Shown: positions 17,564 to 26,570, counted from the stretch's first letter. The stretch is 64,000 nucleotides of DNA from JAHBNG01 sp039028975 (GCA_039028975.1 JBCCHB010000002.1:62001-126000), one strand, 5' to 3'. The notes: generated from the letters alone by a model not told the origin. Numbers and translations are program-made.

Positions 17564-18532
17564 ATGAATAGCAAACAACAAACCCAGCAGATTGAAGATT
17601 ACGACCGCGTGGCTCAGTCCATTCAGTTTCTCAGCGAGCATATGCATGAGCAACCAAGCTTGGATGAGATGGCGGCACATGTCTATCTAAGTAAATATCA
17701 TTTTCAGCGGCTGTTCAAACGATGGGCTGGCATAACGCCAACTCAATTTCTCCATTATCTCACCGTGGAGTATGCCAAAGTACGTTTGGCTCAAGCAGAT
17801 TCGGTCTTAGCTACTTCACTAGAGGTGGGGTTAAGTGGCTCGGGTCGCTTACATGATCATTTTATCAAGTTTGAAGGCGTGACACCAGGTCAATACAAGG
17901 CGAAAGGAGAAGGGCTGACAATCTGGTATGGCCTCCACGCAACAGCATTTGGCGACTGTCTACTGGCGACCACAGAGCGAGGAATCTGCGCACTGCGCTT
18001 CATTAACCATACTAGTGAAACTCCACATCTAGGGTCAGACGCGGGTTCAAACATGCATTCAGCCCTGCATTCAGGCTTATACAGGAGCGCCAATACAGAT
18101 GCAAAGGCAGTGCTAGATGAGGTAAGTGCAGAGTGGGCAAAGGCTACCCTCCAGGAAGACCCAAGCATAACTCAGCCCCTTATTGAGCAGATCTTTGGAG
18201 ATAGGACAGTCAGCTCTGTCGACTCTAGCCAGCCCTTCCATCTTTATGTAAGAGGGACCAATTTCCAACTTAACGTCTGGAAGGCATTGCTCGCTATCCC
18301 GTCAGGCTCGCTGGTTAGTTATCAGAATATAGCTGAAGCGATGGGGCAGCCCAAAGCGGTCCGGGCCGTGGCCAACGCTGTGGCCAAGAACCCCATTGGG
18401 TATCTGATTCCGTGCCATCGAGTCATCTCGAAAGCTGGTCGGGTTCACCGCTATCGTTGGGGAGAGGTGCGCAAGAAGGCGATTGTGGGTTGGGAAGCGG
18501 CTCAAGAAAGTCATTTAGAACAGGTTGGCTAA
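17564..18532 (+). CDS. ada: Ada-like AraC-type HTH / O6-methylguanine-DNA methyltransferase
   Basis: 322 residues. An AraC-type helix-turn-helix pair (about 10-115; HVYLSKYHFQRLFKRWAGITP) is fused to a methyltransferase domain. The latter ends in IPCHRVI with acceptor Cys284 and is preceded by the SYQNIAEAMGQPKAVRAV DNA-binding helix. It repairs O6-methylguanine by irreversible alkyl transfer to Cys284 and may activate transcription once methylated. The N-terminal zinc-binding Cys domain of E. coli Ada is absent, as in many short Ada/AdaA-B variants. The ATG at 17564 is preferred over the one at 17531 because the -10-like TATACT at 17551 would place the first transcribed base at it. The arginine often following RVI is replaced (SKAGRVHRYRWG), a minor variation. 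Confidence 0.88.
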   Translation: MNSKQQTQQIEDYDRVAQSIQFLSEHMHEQPSLDEMAAHVYLSKYHFQRLFKRWAGITPTQFLHYLTVEYAKVRLAQADSVLATSLEVGLSGSGRLHDHFIKFEGVTPGQYKAKGEGLTIWYGLHATAFGDCLLATTERGICALRFINHTSETPHLGSDAGSNMHSALHSGLYRSANTDAKAVLDEVSAEWAKATLQEDPSITQPLIEQIFGDRTVSSVDSSQPFHLYVRGTNFQLNVWKALLAIPSGSLVSYQNIAEAMGQPKAVRAVANAVAKNPIGYLIPCHRVISKAGRVHRYRWGEVRKKAIVGWEAAQESHLEQVG

Positions 18533-18621
18533 TTTGCCTACAGTAGTAAATCGCAATCACCAAGGATAGGGCCGGATTCAACAAACAGAACCAATGCCGA
18601 AAACGCCAGGACCGTTGCAGT

Positions 18622-18712
18622 CTACTGATATAGGAGTCGTTTTGAAAACCGGAGTTCTCTATGGGCCCTACCGAAACGCCCCTGCTTCCGTTTTGAATTG
18701 GTACAGAGTACG
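18622..18712. repeat. Palindromic element A, degenerate copy 1
   Basis: The arms GTCGTTTTGAAAACCGGAGTT and CGTTTTGAATTGGTACAGAGTA match the arms of the 85-bp element found before the four giant genes (32693, 37010, 42034, 48330). This copy is diverged. It directly precedes, and partly supplies, the promoter of the next gene. Confidence 0.45.
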
Positions 18713-18720
18713 CATATACT
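18693..18720 (+). promoter_or_regulatory. Promoter TTGAAT-N16-TATACT of the MetH-activation-like gene
   Basis: The -10 box ends seven bases before ATG 18728, predicting a leaderless transcript. The -35 box lies inside the degenerate element A copy. Confidence 0.5.
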
Positions 18721-18727
18721 TATGGCT

Positions 18728-19429
18728 ATGGTTAGGATATACAAACCCAATCCGCCCTCCGTGACCGTAGATTCGCTCATGGAGCGTTATGATCGGGCCA
18801 AGCAGAAGCAAGATCAATCGCCAACGGAAGAGCGCCGCCCTCGAAGTCGCTCGCGAGGTCGCCACATTGATCAAGGCAACGCTCATGGCGGCGACCAGCG
18901 CAGAGAACCAAGCAGAAACCGCGAAGGGGAACGCTGGGCAAGACGCCGAGAGAAATTGGCCTTGCTCTATCAGACAGTTCTGTCTGATACTGAAAAATTG
19001 GCCGCCCCCCAATGTATGTGGCAGCGGTTCCCTCTGTTTCAGGTAACCGATCTATCCCAATGGTTACCAGAAACGACGACCGAGGTTTGCTTGGCCCTTT
19101 GTACATTAGGCTCTCCATTAGATGACCATATGAGTTCACTCTCATCACAAGATATGAGCGCGGCCGCGGCCCTAAATGAAGCGGCGCTAGCTTGGATCGT
19201 TGCCATTACCCAGGAACTTCATCAGATGGTCCGGGATGACGTAGCGGAAGTTGGCTTATCGGCCGGGCCGGCTTACCGTCCTGGAGTTGGTAAGTGGCCG
19301 CTTGAATGCCAAAAGATTGTCTTCTCCCACTTGCCTGCCCATCAAATCGATGTGAGCCTCACTGATACCTGTTTGATGATGCCTGGCTTGTCTACTAGCT
19401 TGATTATTCCGATCAAGCCCCTCCTTTGA
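18728..19429 (+). CDS. Stand-alone MetH activation-domain-like protein
   Basis: 233 residues. The C-terminal half resembles the S-adenosylmethionine-binding reactivation domain of cobalamin-dependent methionine synthase: AYRPGVGKWPLECQKIVF followed by IDVSLTDTCLMMPGLSTSLIIP corresponds to the family's YxPGY..WPLEEQ..LF and IGVSLTE...M.P..S blocks. The N-terminal half has a strongly basic Arg/Gln/Glu linker (about 35-85). In bacteria, separate activation-domain proteins work with a truncated MetH; no metH is in this window, so the partner is unknown. The start ATG 18728 is chosen because the -10 TATACT lies seven bases upstream; ATG 18722 is the alternative. Family assignment is by short motifs only. 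Confidence 0.6.
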   Translation: MVRIYKPNPPSVTVDSLMERYDRAKQKQDQSPTEERRPRSRSRGRHIDQGNAHGGDQRREPSRNREGERWARRREKLALLYQTVLSDTEKLAAPQCMWQRFPLFQVTDLSQWLPETTTEVCLALCTLGSPLDDHMSSLSSQDMSAAAALNEAALAWIVAITQELHQMVRDDVAEVGLSAGPAYRPGVGKWPLECQKIVFSHLPAHQIDVSLTDTCLMMPGLSTSLIIPIKPLL

Positions 19430-19608
19430 CACCCAATTCATAAGCAAACTGTAAGAATCGAAACAGTTTTTTTCTGATAGACTACATACTCTGTGATGTA
19501 GCTCTGATAATTGATGTACTTCCTTCGCGTATGACTTGTATATGACGGGGCTACAATAGGGTAGCTCTGCCCAAATTGTGGTTAATTGATTAAAGGAGTT
19601 TTTCAAAG

Positions 19609-19812
19609 ATGAAAAACAGTTCAATGATGAATATTGTCTCCGACACTTCCGATAAGACGTACATTAGTGGTGTGATCAACATTGATACTCAAGCCGCCGT
19701 TCTGGGTGTCGATCCATATCTTTTCCTTGACTCGATCAACCGCCCCTCAACCGTGGGGCAAAGTGCCGTACATGCTGCGTCAGCTGTACGGGCAAGGAAT
19801 AGCCAAAGATAG
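19609..19812 (+). CDS. Small protein of 67 aa, unknown
   Basis: A short gene with its own AAAGGAG ribosome site at about 19593 and a TACAAT -10-like box at 19552, starting MKNSSMMNIVSDTSDK. No membrane segment, no signal peptide and no recognisable domain; Ser/Asn/Asp-rich start and a basic end (RARNSQR). A terminator hairpin lies about 180 nt downstream, so it could be a single-gene transcript. It could be a small regulatory or precursor peptide, or a chance frame; an alternative overlapping frame starts at 19682 but lacks a ribosome site. Confidence 0.45.
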   Translation: MKNSSMMNIVSDTSDKTYISGVINIDTQAAVLGVDPYLFLDSINRPSTVGQSAVHAASAVRARNSQR

Positions 19813-19992
19813 CACCTCTAATAGGCATATGGGTGCATGCTCAATTTCTGAAAAAACTTTGTTGTCAATGTCAGAGCGTCCGTTCAAGTAACTGTTTGCA
19901 GTTAAGAGACTATGACCCAAAGTCTTCTAGATAGATCTTATTCAGGGTCTAGACAGTTACGTCCTCAGATTTGGGGAATGCACATCTAATCC

Positions 19993-20040
19993 AAAAAGCT
20001 CCAGGATTGTGATATCATTCATAATGTTGGAGCTTTTTCG
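19993..20040 (+). terminator. Bidirectional intrinsic terminator
   Basis: AAAAAGCTCCA (19993-20003) pairs with TGGAGCTTTTT (20028-20038); an inner ATTGTGA/TCATAAT pairing extends the stem. A-tract and T-tract on both sides allow function in both directions. It separates the 67-aa gene unit from the sirtuin promoter. Confidence 0.8.
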
Positions 20041-20087
20041 CGTGGTGCGCATAATTTCTCTTCAGTGCCAAACAGTTACGTGATTTC

Positions 20088-20116
20088 TTGCTTTTAAGTC
20101 GTAATGGTCATAATAT
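20088..20116 (+). promoter_or_regulatory. Sirtuin promoter TTGCTT-N17-TAATAT (leaderless)
   Basis: The -35 TTGCTT (20088-20093) and -10 TAATAT (20111-20116) have ideal 17-nt spacing. The -10 ends seven bases before ATG 20124, so the first transcribed base would be at the start codon. Confidence 0.65.
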
Positions 20117-20123
20117 ATCTGGT

Positions 20124-20879
20124 ATGATTAATCACTTCGTTCACGAGAGTGTAGAAATTTTGGCCCAGGCTAACCATGTGACCTGCTTAACTGGTGCTGG
20201 AGTGAGTGCTGAGTCAGGAGTGGCAACGTTTCGTGATCCCCAAAGTGGGCATTGGTCCAAATTCGATCCGGAACAATTGGCTTCCCAGACTGGCTTTCGA
20301 CGAGACCCGGGGTTGGTGTGGCGATGGTATATGGAGCGACTATCTGCTGCCACGAGGGTGGCGCGACCGAACCCAGGACACATAGCTCTGGCAGAGTTGG
20401 CTCGGATGGTGTCAGCTTTTACCCTAATTACCCAAAATGTGGACAACCTGCATGAGCAGGCAGGCAGTCAGGACGTGATTCATCTGCATGGCAACATTAG
20501 CGACTTTTTCTGTAATGGCTGCCGTAAAACCTATGCATTACAAGAAGAAGAACGAACGGCAGAGATGCCGCCGACTTGTAGTCATTGCGGAGATATGGTT
20601 CGCCCCGGCGTTGTTTGGTTTGGCGAGCAGTTGCCTGCCCATGAGATCCATCGCGCCTGGGAGGCTGCCCAAACGTGTGATGTTATGCTAGTCGTCGGGA
20701 CAAGTGGCATTGTCTATCCAGCGGCCCATCTACCCTATCTAGCCCAAGATAGGAACGCAACTGTAATTGATGTCAACCCTGAGGAGGATGCTCTGTCTGC
20801 CATGGCCGATATTCATTTGGCTGGACCGAGTGGACAGATACTGCCGCAGATTGTAGCTGTCATGAAGAATAGCGCGTAG
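20124..20879 (+). CDS. cobB: NAD-dependent deacylase (sirtuin)
   Basis: 251 residues, the size of bacterial CobB-type sirtuins, which remove acyl groups from lysine using NAD+. Visible are the NAD-binding GAGVSAESGVATFR loop, QNVDNLHEQAG, the catalytic His in VIHLHGN, and a four-Cys zinc ribbon (CNGC and CSHC). Then come PGVVWFGEQLP, the GTSGIVYPAA nucleotide loop and a final DVNPEE. No Ala-Arg-Tyr-x-x-Arg desuccinylase motif is evident (the region reads YMERLSAA). ATG 20124 is chosen on promoter spacing. The gene is followed, in the same direction, by thymidine kinase and a zinc-dependent deacetylase-like gene. Confidence 0.93.
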   Translation: MINHFVHESVEILAQANHVTCLTGAGVSAESGVATFRDPQSGHWSKFDPEQLASQTGFRRDPGLVWRWYMERLSAATRVARPNPGHIALAELARMVSAFTLITQNVDNLHEQAGSQDVIHLHGNISDFFCNGCRKTYALQEEERTAEMPPTCSHCGDMVRPGVVWFGEQLPAHEIHRAWEAAQTCDVMLVVGTSGIVYPAAHLPYLAQDRNATVIDVNPEEDALSAMADIHLAGPSGQILPQIVAVMKNSA

Positions 20880-20923
20880 CCTATGACAAGGATTATCACC
20901 TTATCAAATATAGTAGCAAAAAT

Positions 20924-20980
20924 CAGTAGAGCGTAATGCAGGTCCGAATCAAGAGAGGTTTCCTCGTGGGCTACGCTCTA
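20924..20980 (+). promoter_or_regulatory. Hairpin in the thymidine kinase leader
   Basis: TAGAGCGTA (about 20927) and TACGCTCTA (about 20971) form a 9-bp inverted repeat enclosing an AGAGAGG...CCTCG region, about 20 nt before the start of the tdk gene. It may be a leader structure or an operator; nothing more can be said from sequence. Confidence 0.35.
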
Positions 20981-20995
20981 TGAATAATCATTCAT

Positions 20996-21643
20996 ATGGA
21001 GAGAATGATGTACGACCACCATTATGGTCAACTGCCGCGAGGCTGGGTAGAGCTAGTCTGCGGTTCTATGTTTAGTGGAAAAACAGAAGAGCTATTACGA
21101 CGGGTTCGTCGTAGTGAGATTGCCCGTAGTAAAGTGCAAATTTTTAAACCACAGATCGATATTCGGTATGGGGCCGCAACGGTTGCCTCTCATATGGGCG
21201 CGGCTCGTGAAGATGTGGAGATTGTTGCCCATGTCTCCTCTCTACCCGGTCTGGTTCAGCCGGATACAGATGTGATTGCTATTGATGAGGTTCAGTTTTT
21301 TGATTGGCAAATTGCGGATATCTGTGACGCATTTGCCAATGTGGGGATGCGAGTAATTCTGGCTGGGCTAGACCAAGATTTCCGCGGAGAACCTTTCGGA
21401 CCTATGCCTTTGCTTATGGCTATGGCCGAACGAGTTGATAAGCTCCACGCAATTTGTGTGGTCTGTGGCGCACCAGCCAGTCGCACCCAACGTCTTATCG
21501 ATGGTCGACCTGCTCGCTATGATGACCCGATTATTCTTGTAGGTGGTAGCGAAAGCTACGAGGCACGCTGCCGAAGTTGCCATGATGTGCCAGGCACGCC
21601 AGAAAATGATCTGATGTCGGGAGAATTGGCTCCAACAAACTAG
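20996..21643 (+). CDS. tdk: Thymidine kinase (type II)
   Basis: 215 residues. P-loop GSMFSGKT (23-30), the DEVQFF motif with catalytic Glu98, and two CxxC pairs of a structural zinc site (CVVC and CRSC) identify the type II thymidine kinase family, which phosphorylates thymidine in the salvage pathway. The lasso-region motif RTQRLIDGRPARYDDPIILVGG and the substrate-binding Tyr (ESYEARC) are present. Starts at 20996, 21005 and 21008 are all possible; GGAGAGA lies upstream of the two later ones. The next gene begins about 12 nt after the stop, so they are probably co-transcribed. Confidence 0.93.
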   Translation: MERMMYDHHYGQLPRGWVELVCGSMFSGKTEELLRRVRRSEIARSKVQIFKPQIDIRYGAATVASHMGAAREDVEIVAHVSSLPGLVQPDTDVIAIDEVQFFDWQIADICDAFANVGMRVILAGLDQDFRGEPFGPMPLLMAMAERVDKLHAICVVCGAPASRTQRLIDGRPARYDDPIILVGGSESYEARCRSCHDVPGTPENDLMSGELAPTN

Positions 21644-21654
21644 AGCGTTTGAAT

Positions 21655-22572
21655 ATGCCTCTACCCTTGGTTTATCATCCCGATTACGTAACGCCACTGC
21701 CGCCAGAGCATCGGTTTCCAATGCCCAAATTTGGCAGAATTTACGAGTGGATCATCAAAGAGGGGGTTGGGACCATCGATCAGTTTTATATTCCCCAAAT
21801 TGCGCCTCGGACGTGGCTTGAGCTAGCCCATGTGCCTGACTTTGTTACCTCTTATCTATCGGGAACCATTGATCCTCGCGCCATGCGCCGAATTGGCTTT
21901 CCTTGGAGTCCGGCCTTGGTTCAGCGCACCTGCACTGCGGTAGGTGGCACGGTCCGAACAGCCCAATTAGCGTTAGAACATGGACTAGCCTGTAACACAG
22001 CGGGAGGAACCCATCATGCTCACCCCGACTTTGGTTCAGGTTTCTGTATATTCAATGATATAGCAGTAGCGGCCCGTTACATTTTGCAGACGAGTACAAT
22101 AAGGCAGATTTTAGTCGTTGATCTGGATGTCCACCAGGGAGACGGAACCGCAGCTATCTTTGACAAGGACCCGTCGGTCTTCACATTTTCAATGCACTGT
22201 GAAAAGAACTTCCCCTTTCGTAAGTGGCCAAGCGATCTAGATCTCGGCCTTGCTCCAGGTACAGGAGATGACGCGTACCTGTCGCTGCTCCAAACCAATC
22301 TTTTATCCCTCCTAGATAATATCAGACCCGATCTGGTTCTATATGATGCGGGCGTCGATCCCCATCACGCAGATAGATTAGGTCGGCTCTCCCTTAGTGC
22401 TCAAGGTTTGGCCAGTCGCGATAGGTTCGTTCTGGAAAACTGCATAGTCCGTGAGATTCCTGTGGCCTGCGTAGTCGGCGGTGGCTATGATAATGATATT
22501 GACCTCCTTACACAACGGCATGGTACGCTGTTTCGGGTTGCCACAGAGCTATATGATTCTTTGCTAGAATAA
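21655..22572 (+). CDS. Histone deacetylase superfamily protein (class IV/HDAC11-like)
   Basis: 305 residues, a full arginase/deacetylase-fold domain. Catalytic and zinc-site motifs are present: GGTHHAHPDFGSGFCIFND (paired His), DLDVHQGDGT (zinc Asp and His), DAGVDPHHADRLG (zinc Asp) and the GGGYD tyrosine. The opening VYHPDYVTPLPPEHRFPM is typical of bacterial deacetylases close to HDAC11. The substrate could be an acetylated polyamine, small molecule or protein. The start ATG 21655 is six bases inside an open TTG frame. It directly follows tdk, and the sirtuin lies before tdk, so two mechanistically different deacylases are neighbours. Confidence 0.9.
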   Translation: MPLPLVYHPDYVTPLPPEHRFPMPKFGRIYEWIIKEGVGTIDQFYIPQIAPRTWLELAHVPDFVTSYLSGTIDPRAMRRIGFPWSPALVQRTCTAVGGTVRTAQLALEHGLACNTAGGTHHAHPDFGSGFCIFNDIAVAARYILQTSTIRQILVVDLDVHQGDGTAAIFDKDPSVFTFSMHCEKNFPFRKWPSDLDLGLAPGTGDDAYLSLLQTNLLSLLDNIRPDLVLYDAGVDPHHADRLGRLSLSAQGLASRDRFVLENCIVREIPVACVVGGGYDNDIDLLTQRHGTLFRVATELYDSLLE

Positions 22573-22809
22573 ATCAGGCGTGATTTAAAAATAGCGGCTG
22601 TGAATTTTTACATCATTTTTTTCTGTCATTGGCAGGTTATTTCCCAATTTGCAGAATGTTTAGTATACTGGACTCAAACTCATTTCTTCCCTCTATCGGT
22701 AAATTCCCCTGTAATTCAAAACTGTAATCTTACAGAAGAGATGGTTCAACTGGTTCGTTCCCGTTGGACATCGTGGGAGTCATTGACTACCTAGTAAATC
22801 TTCGCATAA

Positions 22810-22959
22810 ATTGTTACGGAGATAGAAGCAAGCTTTCTGGCAGAGAAAGTCACGATTTATCTGCGCAAGGATTTACGCCAAACTGTACTAGAAGCTATTC
22901 ATGCCCTTTATCAGACGAATGGGGTTGCACTTGGGCATGATTATAATTGTCTTACATGA
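22810..22959 (+). pseudogene. Remnant reading frame upstream of the BTAD regulator
   Basis: An open frame without a usual start encodes about 49 residues (TEIEASFLAEKVTIYLRKDL, then a helix-like stretch ending in HDYNCLT) up to a TGA that overlaps the next gene's ATG. The sequence reads like the C-terminus of a real helical protein and not like random DNA. No family is recognised. The rest of spacer 22573-22955 holds nothing I can support. Confidence 0.3.
22942..22947 (+). promoter_or_regulatory. -10 box (TATAAT) of BTAD regulator 1, leaderless
   Basis: A perfect TATAAT with an upstream TG (extended -10-like) ends eight bases before ATG 22956. No clear -35 box. Confidence 0.5.
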
Positions 22960-25900
22960 GCAAAGAATATGAAATCCGCCTATTTGGGGGATTGTCTATC
23001 AAACAGAATGGCAAAGAGTTGGAGGGATTTGCGTCGGAAAAAGTAAAGTTGATTTTGGCTTACCTAATTTGCGTACCCGGCACTCATCCACGCTCGCAAC
23101 TGACCGAGATGCTTTGGGAGAATAGCCAACCCAAACAAGCTGGCAACAACATGCGAACGGCCCTTGCAAGCCTTCGTAAGTGCCTCCCTAATCAGATCAA
23201 CGAAGTCAATCGATCCCTCTCCTTACAAAATTCTAACGATATATGGTCAGATATAGACTCTTTCAACGCTGTGTCTGAAGCCACCCAATACACATCCATA
23301 CCGGTCTACGAATTACTCCAAGGGTCCAATCCGCCCCTGCCCTTACTTACAGAGACCGCCAATGCTTTACAAGACGCGCTCAGCCTCTATACAGGGGATC
23401 TGTTGTATGGCGTTAAATTACGCAATGCATCGGGCTATGAGGACTGGATGGTAATGAAGCGTGAAGCCTATCACCAAGCCGCCTTACGGGCAGCGGATCA
23501 GTTGGCAAGCCATTTTCTGCTAAAAGGCGAATGGGATAATGGCCTGGATTGGGCAAAAAAAATTGTCGACTTAGATGGGCTAAATGAAGAAGGGCATCGT
23601 AAGCTCATGGTGCTCCTTTCCCATACTGGGCAGCGCCACACAGCGTTGGCCCACTATGATAGATTGGTTCATCTCTTTGATAAAGAGTTTGGTGCCCCAC
23701 CAAGCCAGGAAACAAGCACACTCTTCACACAGATCTATGACGGCACTCTTGAACCATCTTTTGTCTCTCAAGAGCGGTGGACACCCATCCAAGTACCAAG
23801 AAAAAATGAAGGAGCGGAAGCCGAAAGTGGCGTACCCCATAACTTAAAAAAGAGCCTCTCTCCTTTCGTAGGGCGCGAGGATGAATTAGCATGGCTCAAA
23901 CAATCTCTTTCTGATCCAGAGCGGAGGCTGATTACGATTGTTGGCGCTGGAGGAATGGGAAAGACCCGTCTTGCAGAAGAAATCGCTTGGCAAATCGTAG
24001 GCAATCATGCTGCTCAGGAGCACTTCGTTGATGGTATTTATTTTGTTCCTCTGGCCTCAACCTTTGTGATTGAATATATTCCATATCAGATTGCCCAAAC
24101 ACTTAACATCGACCTGGATGGAAGCCGACAGCCCCTTCAGGCCCTCATTGCTGGATTAAAAAATAAAAACATCCTATTTATACTAGACAATTTCGAGCAT
24201 CTCATAGAGGGAAGCGAGGTGATTCAGCAAATTTTGCTTGCAGTTCCCACACTGACGTTTCTCATTACCTCCCAAGAGGCATTGAAAATTCGGGGTGAGT
24301 GGCGTCAGAACCTTGCTGGCTTGCGCCATGATTTTGTACCGCTTGAGTACGCCATATTGCCACTATATTCATGGGCAGCAAGTGAACATTCGTTGCCTGC
24401 ATGTCTTCGGCTCTTTTTGGATACAGCCAGCCAGATCGATTCGACATTCCAGCTAACACCCGATAATTTGCCTTACATTGAGGAGATATGCCGCCAACTT
24501 GAAGGAATGCCTTTAGGGATTGAACTTGCGGCTGCGCTAATCACCGAATCTACCTGTGAATCCATTGCTGAGGCCGTAACAAAAAATAAGGATAGCTTGG
24601 AGTCTGAGCTGAAGGATATACCAGAACGCCAGCGAAACTTGCGCGCTGTCTTCGACTACTCTTGGAGTTTGCTAAAGCTAGAACAACAAGAGCTTCTGAT
24701 CCGGTTGGCGGTTTTTAAAGGAGGGTTTACACACAAGGTCGCCCAAATCGTGGTTGATGCGACTGCAGAGACGCTCGAATTGTTATGTACCAAATCGCTT
24801 CTCAAGCAATCTGCTAGCGGACGCTATTCTAGCCACATGGCCTTGCATCAATACATGTTGGAACGGCTGGAGAAAAATGATGCTTTGCATGAACAGATCT
24901 CCTGGCAGCACGCTGAATATTATGCCAAGCTCATGACAAACTTTGAGCGGATGCTTGTCTCGGATCACGGTGCCGAGGGGCTGGAGCAGATGGCCATTGA
25001 AATTCGCAATATTAGCCAGGCGTGGGAGTGGGGGATAGCTAAGTGCTCTCCCCATATTCTGGAGCCAATGATTCCGCCCATGACCCAGTATTTGCATTTG
25101 CGCGGAGCCAGCTCAGTGGGAGAGAGTTTCTTTAACGATATTGTAGAATTGCTAAGCGAATTTGGCGAGGAATCAACTTCCTTGGTTCGACTTCAGAGTC
25201 ATATTCTGGTCGCACTCTCCCGTTTACAACAGGACCAATCTGATTATCCGGCCTCTATCACAAACGCCCAGGCGGCCATTCAGCGAGCAGAAGAGATCCA
25301 GGCTCGCGACATTATGGCCCAAGCTCACTACAGCTGGGGTATTTCACTCTCTCGGCAAGGAAACTCATCCGCAGCGTTGGAACAGATTCAGAAGGCCTAT
25401 AAATTAGCGGAGGAAGCAGACAATCTGGACTTAATGGGACATAGTCTCTATCAGATTGCTGTGATCGAGTGGCAATTGGGTCACTATAACAAAGCCTATG
25501 AACAGTGCCAGCGGTCCGAAGAGATCTACCAAAGCCTCAACGATTATCGAGGCCTGGGCAACCTTAACGTGCTGAAAGGGATACTTGCATCCCTCCAGGG
25601 CGAGTTTGCCAAAAGCTGTACCCACTATGACAATGCTTTGGCTATCTATGAAATGATTGGAAACCTGTACGGACAGAGCTTTGCTAATGCCAATGCTGGG
25701 CGTGCGTGGGCTGAGCAGGGTTTATATGCGAAGTCTAGGACCTACTATGCCCGAGCGCTACAGATCAGCCAGCAGATAGGGAATGAACTCATCATTGGAA
25801 ATGTGCTACTAAGCCTAGGCCGAGATGCGATTCTAACAGGGGATTTCGCCCAAGCCGAAGCGTACTTGCATCAAGCAATGGAGAAAAAAGTAGCTTCCAA

Positions 25901-26483
25901 AGAGCGGAGAGGGCAAGGTGAAATTTGGGCATACCTTACTCTTCTGGCTATGCACCAGGGCGCATTTGATGAGGCCAACGTACTGGCCCAAAAAGCGTTA
26001 AAACTTGCCAAAGAGGTAGAAGATATCTCGATTGAGGCGTTTGCCTTGATGAACTTGGGCGCAACCTGGGAGGGGATGGAAGAGATAGATAAAGCAGAAC
26101 ACGCATATCAAACGTGTTATCAACTACGCCAGTCACTTGGACAAGTAAATTTGGCCATAGAACCCTTGGCCGGGATGGTACGTATTAACCACCTTCGCGG
26201 GGAGGTCGCCGAGGCTCAAAGGTACATGGAGCTCATTACAAGCCATCTCCGGAGCCATTCTTTAGATGGAACCGACGATCCGATTCGGATCTTCTACTCT
26301 TGTTATCAATTTCTAAAAGAGATTCAGGCTCCAACTGCACTTCACTATTTGGCAGAAGGGTACCAGCTATTGCAAAGCCGAGCTGCTCACATCACTGATC
26401 CTTCCATCCGTTCTATGTACTTCGATCAAGTTCCCAGCCACTATTTAACGATAGCCGAATATACTAGGCTCTTTGGCACATGA
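22956..26483 (+). CDS. BTAD-NTPase-TPR (SARP/AfsR/MalT-like) transcriptional regulator 1
   Basis: 1175 residues. An OmpR/SARP-type winged helix (1-95; IRLFGGLSIKQNGKELEGFASEK...) is followed by a bacterial transcriptional activator domain of TPR-like helices (about 100-265), then a STAND/NB-ARC NTPase. Walker A GAGGMGKT is at 330-337, the Walker B-like ILFILDNFEHL near 405-416, and the GMPLGIELAA motif downstream. About 8-10 TPRs fill residues 720-1170. Such proteins act as ATP-dependent switches that bind a ligand or partner through the repeats and activate transcription. Its target is unknown; the nearest candidates are the convergent P450 or its own region. A second member is at 55745-59074. 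Confidence 0.9.
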   Translation: MSKEYEIRLFGGLSIKQNGKELEGFASEKVKLILAYLICVPGTHPRSQLTEMLWENSQPKQAGNNMRTALASLRKCLPNQINEVNRSLSLQNSNDIWSDIDSFNAVSEATQYTSIPVYELLQGSNPPLPLLTETANALQDALSLYTGDLLYGVKLRNASGYEDWMVMKREAYHQAALRAADQLASHFLLKGEWDNGLDWAKKIVDLDGLNEEGHRKLMVLLSHTGQRHTALAHYDRLVHLFDKEFGAPPSQETSTLFTQIYDGTLEPSFVSQERWTPIQVPRKNEGAEAESGVPHNLKKSLSPFVGREDELAWLKQSLSDPERRLITIVGAGGMGKTRLAEEIAWQIVGNHAAQEHFVDGIYFVPLASTFVIEYIPYQIAQTLNIDLDGSRQPLQALIAGLKNKNILFILDNFEHLIEGSEVIQQILLAVPTLTFLITSQEALKIRGEWRQNLAGLRHDFVPLEYAILPLYSWAASEHSLPACLRLFLDTASQIDSTFQLTPDNLPYIEEICRQLEGMPLGIELAAALITESTCESIAEAVTKNKDSLESELKDIPERQRNLRAVFDYSWSLLKLEQQELLIRLAVFKGGFTHKVAQIVVDATAETLELLCTKSLLKQSASGRYSSHMALHQYMLERLEKNDALHEQISWQHAEYYAKLMTNFERMLVSDHGAEGLEQMAIEIRNISQAWEWGIAKCSPHILEPMIPPMTQYLHLRGASSVGESFFNDIVELLSEFGEESTSLVRLQSHILVALSRLQQDQSDYPASITNAQAAIQRAEEIQARDIMAQAHYSWGISLSRQGNSSAALEQIQKAYKLAEEADNLDLMGHSLYQIAVIEWQLGHYNKAYEQCQRSEEIYQSLNDYRGLGNLNVLKGILASLQGEFAKSCTHYDNALAIYEMIGNLYGQSFANANAGRAWAEQGLYAKSRTYYARALQISQQIGNELIIGNVLLSLGRDAILTGDFAQAEAYLHQAMEKKVASKERRGQGEIWAYLTLLAMHQGAFDEANVLAQKALKLAKEVEDISIEAFALMNLGATWEGMEEIDKAEHAYQTCYQLRQSLGQVNLAIEPLAGMVRINHLRGEVAEAQRYMELITSHLRSHSLDGTDDPIRIFYSCYQFLKEIQAPTALHYLAEGYQLLQSRAAHITDPSIRSMYFDQVPSHYLTIAEYTRLFGT

Positions 26484-26570
26484 GATTGTTCCCAAAAATT
26501 TCCCCCACGAAGCGGTACAATTCGTAAGGCATAAATTGTGCTGTGTTCAGGAGGTGGGTTGAGATCCTCT

